A stretch of 64,000 nt of DNA from Ashinkailepas kermadecensis (Eukaryota > Arthropoda > Thecostraca > Neolepadidae): NCBI GenBank assembly GCA_034440615.1, contig JAOTOM010003689.1, positions 113,625 to 177,624 of the forward strand, in the 5' to 3' direction. The translations under genes and the position numbers were made by a program. Of the stretch, positions 22,434-32,112 are shown one piece after another; position 1 is the stretch's first letter, and the number at the start of each line of letters is the position of its first letter. The notes below the pieces were generated by a model, which was not told the DNA's origin, ran no database searches, and worked only from the letters and a program-made list of their open reading frames with translations.

Positions 22434-22488
<55 letters not shown>
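22434..22488. repeat. (TA)n microsatellite
   Basis: About 55 bp of pure TA dinucleotides, preceded by GAGAGAGAGA and followed at 22540-22555 by a shorter TGTA/TATA run. Confidence 0.98.
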
Positions 22489-22490
<2 letters not shown>

Positions 22491-22857
22491 TGGTAGATGT
22501 GTGTTCGTATGTGTACATGCATGCGTGAATATATGTGTGTGTATATATATACATGGCAGGAGTAGAAATTATTCGTGTTACCATAGTGTGATTTACGTAC
22601 ATTTTCTCCATGCAACGCAACAGACCTAATGCTAAATTGTTTATGGTTTGTTAGAAGAGACACCCACAGGCCAATGCCCAGCTACGAATGCTCTCATCTT
22701 TAATGCACACAAATACATGGCTAAACAAAACATGAACGCGCACACCTGCATTAAAGCATAATGGCATCAAGCACGGCGCTAAGTCAAGTATGTTGCCTAT
22801 GAAAACCTCAAGATTGAAACGTCCCTTCACCCATAGCAAGTGCATGCAAGTACATGT

Positions 22858-23880
22858 CTAGGGCCCAAGAAAATCAGAATGTTGACAATAGGCAATAAAT
22901 CTGGTCACAGCCGCCGGCAAACGTCCCAGCAAACAGCTTTGGACCGTAAACAGACGGGCCCTGATTATGTGGAATAAATCGTGTTGGTGTATGCGGCGCA
23001 CAAGAATATGTATACCGAAGAGGAACGCTAAGTGCACACAGTGTAAGCGGTTTTCGAGTACATTATGTAGGAAACGAATGCCAGTTTGCGTGAGACGCTC
23101 CCAAAGGACTGCGCTCTGAAGAGGTCCCTGAGTCCATGAGCGGGAGCCCGGCCACATTACAAACCGATGCTGCAAGCGCTGAAATCTAGACACGTAGCTG
23201 GCTGCGTCACCGCTCCAAATAACGCTACCCGTTCTCAATCACAGAGCGAACGTGGGCATTACAAGCAGCAAGAATGGCTGTGTGCTCAACCGTGTCTCGT
23301 GCCAATGAAGTGACGTCGTCTACATGCTCCGCATCGACAGCCCCGGCATCCGGTTTGCCTTGGACATATTGGTGTCGGCGTGCTGATCGCAGGCTAGTTC
23401 GGTGTCTAAAAATATACACAGGTCTCGCATCTCCTGACAGCGCTCCAGCTGGTCGGCGTCGAGGTGGGGTGATGCAACGCAAGGTGAATTTCGAAGCGTG
23501 AAGATGCATCGGCACTTGGCAGGACTTACTTTCAGCATGCATGTTCGAGACCAGTGACTCAACCTGTCCAGTGTCCAGATCAGGCCGGAGAGCATCAGTG
23601 CCAGTAGAGAGCTGCATGCTGTGAACGATTGTGTTACGTTGTCTGCATACAACGTACAATTTGTCCTCCTGTGAAGCGAATTGTCAGCGACAAGCAATAT
23701 GAAGAACATCCGTTCGAGAAGACTACCCTCCGGCACCGCCCGGGAGAACAAAAGTATATTTAGATTACTTGCCATTAACCACAACCATTAGCTCCGGGCG
23801 TCCAGACACATACGACTCTAGCCATTTGTTTGTCGTGCCAATTATGTGATATGAATATTTCAGAACTATTGGCACCATGG
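22858..23880 (-). pseudogene. CR1-type LINE reverse transcriptase relic
   Basis: Read on the minus strand from 23880 to 22858. A WLESYVSGRPE block corresponds to the RT region before the palm; then RAVPEGSLL (usual GVPQGSVLG), and the catalytic box appears as YADN at about 23649-23638, where the second Asp is lost. LDRLSHWS and MLKVSPAKC match the CR1-type W-S...N-P-KC region, followed by MRDLCIFLDTEL, a GSVIW block and QRLQHRF near the thumb end. No endonuclease is present, so the copy is 5' truncated. Stops and frame shifts at about 23238 and 23765 show it is dead. Confidence 0.75.
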
Positions 23881-24306
23881 GTGTGGCCACCGTTTTGAAA
23901 TTGGGGGGGGGGGGGGGGAACCAGGGACGCGATAAGTTTAGCCAGGATAAAGAGGTAAGCTCCGCCCCCCCCAAAAAAAAAAATTCTCGTATTTCAGCCA
24001 CTTCAATTTCATGGTCCGGTTTTCAAATTTACCATTGTTAAAAATGATATTTTGGGAACATAAAGTTCTGCCAAAATTAGCAAGTTTTACTCCTTATCAC
24101 TGCCTATGACCACCAGCTTTATGTCGTATGTGCTGGGCCCGATTTCACAATCACCATACAATAACGCTGTAACGTTAAACGTTGCCATCTTGTAGCAGCA
24201 AAACATAAAATATTTGACGATGGTTTTATTGTGGTAAATATGGACTTACGCTAACATTCCCCATACTTCCCTATTTTACGGGGACACATTTCGGTGCACT
24301 GACAAC

Positions 24307-24626
24307 CAGGGGCGGATAAAGGGTGTGGCACTGGGGGCATGTGCCCCTCCCCCTCCCCCACACATACATGGAAGGTGACGTCCCTCCGACCGGGAAAAGG
24401 CTTTGAGAAGGTTCGAGTCTACCCTCTCAAGTTGTTCAGCTAGATGCGCCCTCTGAGAGAAAATGGCGCATCCTTGGAAGGATAGGCGCCCCTTCGGGAA
24501 TGACCGAGTGCACCCCGCCTGGAATTTTTCAACCAGAGGCTCCAGGTACATTCGCAGTTGAGCCCCTCCAAATAAATGGCACCCCTCCAGACAAGTGCCC
24601 CATGACAATTCATCTATCCACCCCTG
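24307..24626 (+). mobile_element. hAT-type MITE (CAGGGGCGGAT termini)
   Basis: The left end CAGGGGCGGATAAAGG and right end TCTATCCACCCCTG are imperfect terminal inverted repeats. The flanking octamers CTGACAAC (24299-24306) and ATTACAAC (24627-24634) match at 6 of 8 positions, consistent with an old 8-bp target duplication. The inside is non-coding. Related ends occur at 39035 and 52999. Confidence 0.75.
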
Positions 24627-24889
24627 ATTACAACATTGCTCCGGTTATGAACTCCGGCTGGTTATCACATCGTGCGCATTCACGTGTAGCTTCTCTTGGA
24701 AATTTGACGACTTCCGTTGAACTATTAAGAGGAAATCGGACAACTTGATAACAACAGTTCTATATTATATATGTCCGGAACAGCAATGTGGCAGTGTAAA
24801 ATAAAAACGAGCAATGAGAGTGCCGTCCGAGCAGGTTATGACGGATTTATTGGTGGAGCTCCTAGTCATATAGGATCTCAGTGCCTGAT

Positions 24890-25870
24890 ATCACAACGGT
24901 TGCAAACAAGACATTTGCTCCTCAAATTCCTATTACACCTAATCAGTGTACGTACACCGGACCATCGATACCTGAAAATTATTTCGATATTTCTACTTTC
25001 TGATACTGTACGGCAAGCCACGACGAATAACACCCACATAATGCAAATTGGAGCCATAGCGACGAATCGCGAGGGCTTCGAAAATTCAAACTAGCCTTAA
25101 ACCTTGAGGTTTGACTTTGACATATCTCGACTTCAAAATGTTACTAGAGAATTCGCCATCGGCTATCGCTTGAAAGTGGATCCGGATACGCTTGGGCAAA
25201 AACGAAAAAATGCGAGGCGACCGAAGAAATCAGCTTGACTTTTGACCTTCAAGACTATCTCGAATTATCAACTTTCTGATACCGTACAACAAGCGACGTC
25301 GTATGACATCCATTTTCTGCAAATTGAAGCCATAGCGACGAAACACAAGGTCATTGAAGAACTCAATCAAACCTTTGACCTCGACATGTCCCGGTTTCAA
25401 ATGTTACTCGAGTGTTCGCCATGGGCAATCGCTTGATACCAGATTGTTGGAGGTTTGAGCACCAACGAAAAAAATGCGAGGTGACCGAAGGATCAGCTTG
25501 GCCTCTGTCCTTGAAAAATGATTTGATTGCTCAACTTTCGGATACCGCATAACAAGCCACATCGAATGACGTGCATTTAATGAAAATTGAAGCGATAGCG
25601 ACCGAACCTTTCGTTCGGTCGCTATCGCTTCAATATCGCCATCTAATAAATCAAGCTAACCTTTGCCTTGAAGTTGAACCTCGCCATGTCCCGGTCTGAA
25701 ATGTTACAGAAGGACGCTTACCGTAGACTATCAATACCACGATACCTCAAGCTATCGCTTGATACCAGACTTGGGCAGGTTTGGATGAAACCGACTAAAA
25801 ATGTCAGGTGATCAAAGCAATAGGTTTGAGGTTGACCTTGACCTTTAAAGTGGTCATGTGCGACCTATGC
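24890..25870 (+). repeat. Diverged tandem repeat of about 265-270 bp, three to four units
   Basis: The block TTTCTGATACYGTAC-RRCAAGC recurs at about 25000, 25272 and 25535. Each time it is followed by a GACGTCGTATGAC-like block, then a GAAGCCATAGCGACGAA-like block, then a TGACCTTGACAT-like block, and finally CTATCGCTTGATACC. The units are heavily diverged and bear indels. It resembles an old satellite fragment; no coding potential is seen. Confidence 0.75.
25586..25634. repeat. Perfect palindrome, 22-bp arms, 5-nt loop
   Basis: Arms 25586-25607 and 25613-25634 are exact reverse complements around CTTTC. The left arm belongs to the surrounding tandem repeat (related to GAAGCCATAGCGACGAA), so the right arm is a newly added inverted copy. 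Confidence 0.95.
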
Positions 25871-27759
25871 AGTTGCTTTCAGCGTGTTCGGTACAAGCAG
25901 AAGCATGTGTGGCAGTTGATTCGAACAATCATAAGCCCATTGCTGAATGCCAATACAATGCATATACTTATCTGGCGAACTCGTCGCTGAATACGAATGC
26001 TAATACGTTAACCTGACGTACGTGCCTAAGGCTACCCAAGACGCCCCTCCATGGTCTTCAAGCTACCCAAGGACACCCAGAGTCACGTCTGCTCAAGATA
26101 TATCGATATATGCGCAGGGGAAGGCAACCTGAGACGCATAAAGCCTTGCGATAATGCACATTTAGTACCTCGCAAAGCATAGTTCTCCACCCAAGAAAAA
26201 ACACAAAATGGTCAAGGTTCATGTTATTTAAAAATGGTCCGGAAGCGGAAATATATAACGTTTGCTGAATTATCACTCATAAATTTTGTGATGACAGATA
26301 GCCTATGAAGCCCGTTGATTGGCTAGATCGGCTTCTAGTAATTTTGGTGTTTCTCTTGCATAGATATTTTCACTTTATAAATGATCAAGTATACTTTTGC
26401 GGCAATCATACACAGGTATTTTCGAAGCTGAGGCTTGGGGAAACACGAAAGAAATTAAGGGGGAGATATCGCCACTTTTCAGAAATGGGGGGACATGTCC
26501 CTACTCCCATCAGCCAGAGATATCACCCATGATTGGTACTGAATGGCAACACCAATATGATGATTGTTGTTGTACTGGTAGCATAAAAGCATACCAACCT
26601 CCATTCCTCACCAGTGATGATCGGGTCGGAAGTTCCAATCAGCTGGCGAATTGCTATCAATCACAGGCAGGCTGCACTGTCGGCCGCGGATGGGACTCAT
26701 CCATCGGCTCGCACTCACTCACGGCCTGGGGAATCGCGTTCATTTTCTGCTCACACCGGCACTGAAGTTCACCCCATTTCGGCAAGATAACCGGGACTCG
26801 ATGGATCTCCAGTTATGTTCGTTCTTGTTTGTTCGTTACACCATCGGGCCGAACGACATCGTATTCATGGCCGGGCACAGATGATGACGACCCTCTTCAC
26901 ACGGCCACCATTTCAAATATGTACGGTAGTCATTTCCACCGGACTCATGCGCTTGACGTCTAGCCGATAACTCAACTGGATTATACACCACAAGATGAAT
27001 TAATTGACAGTACTGCGCAATAATATTCATAATGTTTTCCAGCATTTAGCATCATTACATCGCATACAAGTCACAAAATATAAATAACCCGGCTGAAATT
27101 AGCGGAAAACCTATCGATAATTATACAAATTTCATGCATACAATTACACAATCAGTTCACCTCAACACGCTTAGTATATTTCCCTTGGCTTATGGATTGT
27201 TGGGTACAAGACTGGTGCGATAAAGCTCGGAAGTAAACCGAGCCACACGATAGCAATACCTATAGACGACGTCAAAGTGGTGAGTGTTGCTGTATTCCTG
27301 GCGGATAGACTGCTTGGCGACTCTGTAAAAGTTCAGCTGACGTGCAATGCTGGTGCCCCTAGCAGACCGCCACAGACAGGTGCTGGGTTGCCACCGGTGA
27401 ACAGCTGCTTTGTTGCTGCAAGCGGTGGCCAACAGTGGGAATGACCTCAAACACATGCTTGAGGCACGGTTTCGAAAACTCCGCATGCTTTGGATGTGTG
27501 CCTCTTGAGAACGAGGGCATTGGAACGTCCGAAAAGGTGTGGGGTGTAGGTATGTACATACCAGTCACATTTTGATGTCGATCATTTGTATGCAACGCCT
27601 TAGAGTATATCGAAGAGGTTCTCGAAAATGGGGGATCATGGTCCTCCTGGTACCCTGATACTACGCCAATTTTATTTCCTCTACGTCGCACGTTGTTTGG
27701 AATTTGTCGGAGAAGATTGAGCTCGCATGTGTGTTGTCCATCGCGACCAAATAAAAGCA
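25871..27759. other. Gene-free segment
   Basis: Contains the second copy of the 5033 repeat (separate entry). The remaining sequence has only short open frames with no recognisable domain. Confidence 0.35.
26303..26425 (+). repeat. Dispersed repeat, copy 2 (mate at 5033)
   Basis: Matches 5033-5142 in the same orientation over about 110-120 bp, sharing GAAGCCCGTTGATTGGCTA, ATATTTTCACT and CACAGGTATTTT-like blocks. Confidence 0.7.
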
Positions 27760-28005
27760 CAATGAAGCAGACTTGTGTTCGACTCAAATTTTTTGAGTCG
27801 ACTCACATTTGACTCATGGATCTTGAGATCCGATTCAACTCATGATTCAGAGCAGGTCAAAATTATTTGATTCGACTCAATTCAGACTCAGAGCTCACAA
27901 AGCATGATTCAACTCACGACTCAAACATAAATTTGAATCGGTTCAGATCCGACTCAATGGTATCAGACTCATAAGCCATATGATTCAGTGTGCACTGCCC
28001 ACACA

Positions 28006-28009
<4 letters not shown>

Positions 28010-28076
<67 letters not shown>
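28010..28076. repeat. (TA)n microsatellite
   Basis: About 65 bp of TA dinucleotides immediately left of the fold-back at 28078. Confidence 0.98.
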
Positions 28077-28077
<1 letters not shown>

Positions 28078-28078
<1 letters not shown>

Positions 28079-28266
28079 GTGAGGTGAAAACAAAGTTATA
28101 GCAAAAATAATTTATTCGACAGACAGTTTGATGTCAGCGCATCTTCATCTGTGTCTAATTAAATAAGGGAATTAGTATTTATTTAGACACCAACGAAGAT
28201 GCTCTAACATCGAAACATCTGTTGAATATATTATTTTTGCTATAACTTTGTTTTCACCTCACATTA
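28078..28266. mobile_element. Inverted pair of PLE-like 3' ends (fold-back)
   Basis: Arms of about 88 bp (28079-28166 and 28180-28266) are imperfect reverse complements: both read ATGTGAGGTGAAAACAAAG inward, then a GAAGATGC...ATCGAAAC block and an AATAAATTA-like block. The short hairpin followed by CGAAAC and then an A-rich end parallels the 3' ends of the Penelope-like element at 36-38.7 kb (GAGCCGAAACGTTG then AATAAAG), and both abut (TA)n. The PLE assignment is an inference from that similarity, as no coding part is present. Confidence 0.5.
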
Positions 28267-30260
28267 TTTATCATTCGTCATGCACTGTAATGGTTGGAAT
28301 GTAGGATATATACAGATAAATGCATGTGCATGTGCATAAAGTAATTGACTCAAAAACATTAACTAGATGAATGGTTGTCAATGCATATGCAAAGCAATGA
28401 GTGCATAATATTTCAATCCACATCAGCATGATGCACAACCTGAATCATATATACCCGACACGCATCACCTAACTTCAACATAGCACCCAGGTCCTGCACT
28501 GCAATAGGTATCCGCACGGAATAAAATTGAGTTGGTTTGTTGCCCCCACGAAGTTGGTTTGGTCGCGGGCTTGAAGGTTTCCCTTCACCATTGGTTTACA
28601 CGAAATTTTACCGACATTCTCAATGCTATCTTGCATATTTTATGGCAATATAGGGTACTTGAAGTATTCTAATTGAAAGACCTATTATTTAGCTTCAGCA
28701 AAGAGTATCCTATATGACCCAGTAATAATCGTCCTACCTAACAATGTGCCATTTCCGGCAGGCTTACCATCAAGCGCCTCCAAAATAAAGGGATTGTTCC
28801 CGATATTGATAGGCTCCCTCTACCATCCATTTTACGTGTTCAAGTTGTCACCCTCGCTCAAGAGCGGAAGAAAGGACAGTCGGGGAGGGGGGGCTAAGTG
28901 CGCCATAGCTTCTTCTCCCCAGTGGCAGGAGAGTTTCAATCGAGTTGCAAGTTTCAGGAGGGCATTCCTAGATCACAATGGTGTTGTACATAAATGTTCA
29001 ATTATGCATGTATCATCAATAATCCATGCAAGATTCATAAAGGAAGAATGCATCATGCCCTGGGTCTAGCTGGCCTAGAACAAAAAAACCTGTTTTCAAC
29101 AACTGCTGTATATCAATGTAGGTAGGTACGTACATGTTTGGAAAAATAGGCTGATCCTAGATTTTTGGGATCCCGAACATTATCCTCTCCAGAAAATTAT
29201 TTCTTGTTTTCTCATCTGGAGGTTGAATTTCCTAAGTTATTAACTTTTGACAACGAACTGCTTTGATCAAGTAAAAGTCCTCAAAATTCACTGAAATGGG
29301 TGCAAATTGAGTTACGATGCATAAGGTTTGAAGAAAAATATCCACCATACTGGATGACTACAAAATATTCCTCTCCACATGCCGGATTACAATGCACAAA
29401 TCCAACCTTGTCTATGCATGAGAATAAAATGTGTTGGAACAAATGCTCACTGGAAAGAATGGGACAAGATTATAACTCACCTGGTGAGCAGAAGACAAAT
29501 ATATTTGCTAGGGAGCAAATTAAAGTGACCATTGCGTATGATTTGAGAAAAGTCTTCTGTAACCAAATTGATACCATATTTTACAAAACTTCGAATGACG
29601 TCATGCGGGCTTGAAGGAAAACTTCGATCTACCTTCTAGTAAAGGTAACTTGGGTTTGTTATTTGTCACACGCACGGGTTTGTTATTTGTCACACAAACC
29701 AACGCAATTTTATTCAGTGAAGATGCCTGTTGCAGTGCAAGACCGTTTCGGTTCCATATTCTTTTTCACAATCACATTCCATTTCTGTGTTGTGTTCCTG
29801 GCACTAGGATTGACTCATGCATGATACTGATTGTGAATACCAAGCTTAACATTAATACTTATTTGTAGTTGTTGTTATCCATTTTTGGTAAATAACTTCA
29901 GTACCCCTCATTCTTTATTCACTGGCAGCTGATAAGTTGACAATTGTAATGCTAAGCATGAAAAATTATACTGTGTTTTTACTCCCTACTTTGTGTCATG
30001 GCATACTATTTACAAAGATACATGCTTTATATCATTTGTTCATAACTTGCATTTGAGTCACAAGACTCAAATGACTCATTGTGATTCGAATGATTGACTC
30101 GTGATTCAACTCATTTTTTTAAGGGAAGATGTGATTCAACTCGCGACTCAAGATATGTTTTGGGGAAAATAATTGATTCAACTCGCGACTCATCCAAAAA
30201 CGATTGATTCATGAGTCGATTCTCGATTCAACTCGAGTCGAGCACAAGTCTGCAATGAAG

Positions 30261-30670
30261 ACATTGTCATTTTGTTGCCAACCTCGAAGAAAAAAATCGG
30301 TTACTTGCGATGCAGTCAGTAGTGTTTAGACAAATATCTTACACACGAGAACATTTGTGGGTCTTGTTTTTGGAACACGAATTCGCTTGCTTCGTTGCAA
30401 GCTCACAAGCTAATATGGTGACCTTCCGCAATATCACAGGGTAGAACACGCTTATCAGGCAGAACTAACGTCAAAGCTGACAGAGCATGTGGGATGAAGG
30501 CTGTGACAGGGCTATGCAAGACATGGGGTGTAAGCTAGCACGGACAACACAGCTAGGTAAGCCAACCACTTAACACCATGGCACACCAACTGAGCTTGAT
30601 GTCGGGTGAGTGAATCTAGAGCCTCATAGAATGAATGGAATCGGTCGTCATACCGAAACAAATGGGTAAA
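30261..30670. other. Gene-free segment
   Basis: No coding or structural signal seen. Confidence 0.4.
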
Positions 30671-31055
30671 CGGCCGTCAGACATCAGCAGTTGGGACTGA
30701 GCGTCATGGGCTGACCTCAGCACCATGAGCGGACACAGACAGACCGCGTACATCAGCAGTGGGGCTGGGCGGCATGGACTGACCTGATCACCATGAGCGG
30801 ACACAGACAGACCGCGTACATCAGGAGTGGGGCTGGGCGGCATAGGCTGACCTGAGCACCATGAGCGGACACGGACAGACCGCGTACATCAGCGGTGGGG
30901 CTGGGCGGCATGGGCTGACCTGAGCACCATAAGCGGATACAGTCATACTGCACACATCAACAGTGGGGCTGGGCGGCATGGGTTGACCTGAGCACCATGA
31001 GCGGATACAGTCATACTGCACACATCAACAGTCGGGCCGGGCGGCATGGGCTGAC
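30671..31055 (-). repeat. 68-bp minisatellite carrying repeated splice-donor-like sites
   Basis: About six units of 68 bp. Read on the minus strand each contains ATGGTGCTCAG/GTCAGCC or a close variant, identical in layout to the end of the candidate exon at 31056-31195. All units I can align keep a GT at the equivalent position. Coding similarity also extends upstream (LCPLMVLR in units versus LCPIMVLR in the exon). The array is read here as an expansion of the exon/intron boundary. Confidence 0.8.
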
Positions 31056-31195
31056 CTGAGCACCATGATCGGACATAGACTGGCCGCGTGCATCATTGCG
31101 ATGCAGACCAGCTGCCTGTGAGCCAGGGTCTGCTGCCGGACCTCCAGTTCGTCGTCGTGCGGTGTAGAAGAAGATGCGTCCGGATCCCGCCGCAG
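31056..31195 (-). CDS. Candidate internal exon of an unidentified gene
   Basis: Minus strand, 140 nt, open in one frame: it begins LRRDPDASSSTPHDDELEV, continues as a probable helix rich in Gln, Leu and His, and ends ...LCPIMVLR at the donor-like CTCAG/GTCAGC (31060-31051). The possible acceptor is TATAG before 31195, with a poor pyrimidine tract. The acidic/polar composition and donor are coding-like, but the complementary strand is also open here, so the call is tentative. No family is recognised. Confidence 0.35.
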
Positions 31196-31655
31196 CTATA
31201 CCTGCCGGCAGTTGGACGGGAGCTGTCTCAACGTTAGTGGGCAAGAGCCATTTTGAAGTCGATTCTTTCTTCGCAACGTCCATCGGGTATGCTCAACGTT
31301 AAACCCGTCGAAACTTGGGTGAGTGGGGCAGGACTTGCCCCTTATGGCCCTTGGTTCCCGTGTCCTTGGTCGCCATACGGAGGGACGCCTGCTACACGCT
31401 GCAAGTGTGGTCTGGTCGCGGCCATGAGTGCAGATGTGGTGCATAGTCATTGCAGCTGCAACACAGCTTCGGTTGTTGCGACATCTCTTTTTCTAACTTT
31501 GCATGGCTTAGCCAAACATGCAACCCATGTTGCCTTTGGCAGCGCTGACTTGGCATTCTCAACGGTACCTTTTCTGGCCATCGATCAATAGATATTTACC
31601 GATCCAGGCCATAAGCGGATCATTCCATTTGAACTTCGTCCAATATGCAAAATAT
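31196..31655. other. Gene-free segment
   Basis: Open frames exist (31253-31591 plus) but without recognisable domains. Confidence 0.3.
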
Positions 31656-31659
31656 GTCC

Positions 31660-32112
31660 AATCCGATCAATCTGTACAATGTCAATCTGCGCAATCTGCC
31701 AAATCGTTCAATGTGTCCAAGTTGTCGGTCGGTGCGATCGGTCCGGTCGGTCCGGTCTGTCCAGCCGCTCCAGTCTGTCTAGCCGATCCAATCGGTCCGG
31801 TCGGGCCGATCCGTCCGATCCGTCCGATCGGTCCAGTCTGTCCAGCCAGTCCAATCGGTCCGGTTGGGCCGATCGGTCCGATCGGGTCGATCGGGCCGAT
31901 CGATCGGTCCGATCGGTTCGGTCGGTCCGGACGGTCCGGACGGTCCGGTCGGTCCGGCCTCTCCGGTCGGTCCAGTCGTCCTGTCTGTCCGGTCGGTTCA
32001 GTCGGTCCGGTCGGTCCGATTGTTCCGGTCGGTCCGGTCTCTCCAGTCAGTCCAGTCGATCCGGTCGGTTCAGTCGGTCCGATCCGGTCCGGTCTGGTCC
32101 GGTCGGTGCAGT
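31660..32112. repeat. 9-bp minisatellite (CGGTCCGGT type)
   Basis: About 50 imperfect copies of a 9-bp unit such as CGGTCCGGT, CTGTCCAGC or CGATCCAAT. The left end grades into AT-richer CAATCTG-type units. Because the period is three codons, both strands are open and read as Gly-Pro-X or Pro-X-Gly-like repeats, giving false collagen-like proteins. I treat it as non-coding. Confidence 0.88.

Larger units (their letters stand above)
27768..30252. mobile_element. 2.5-kb non-autonomous hAT-type element with perfect 8-bp target duplication
   Basis: The ends CAGACTTGTGTTCGACTC (27768 on) and GAGTCGAGCACAAGTCTG (to 30252) are inverted repeats with one mismatch over 18 bp. The flanking octamers CAATGAAG at 27760-27767 and 30253-30260 are identical, the duplication length expected of hAT transposases. 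Subterminal zones (27775-27980 and 30055-30250) are packed with GACTCA/TGAGTC motifs in both orientations, including TGATTCAACTCGCGACTCA-like repeats, the probable transposase-binding repeats. Internal open frames (28746-29069, 29300-29614) show no transposase domain, so the copy depends on a transposase in trans. A fold-back with (TA)n is nested at 28010-28265. Confidence 0.88.

Noticed and set aside
28078..28266. Hammerhead ribozyme in the PLE-like ends
   Set aside because: A hairpin followed by CGAAAC is present, but the CUGANGA core is not at the right place relative to the stem.
30671..31070. CRISPR-like array (regular spacing of repeats)
   Set aside because: The whole 68-bp unit is repeated with no unique spacers, and the setting is eukaryotic; it is a minisatellite.
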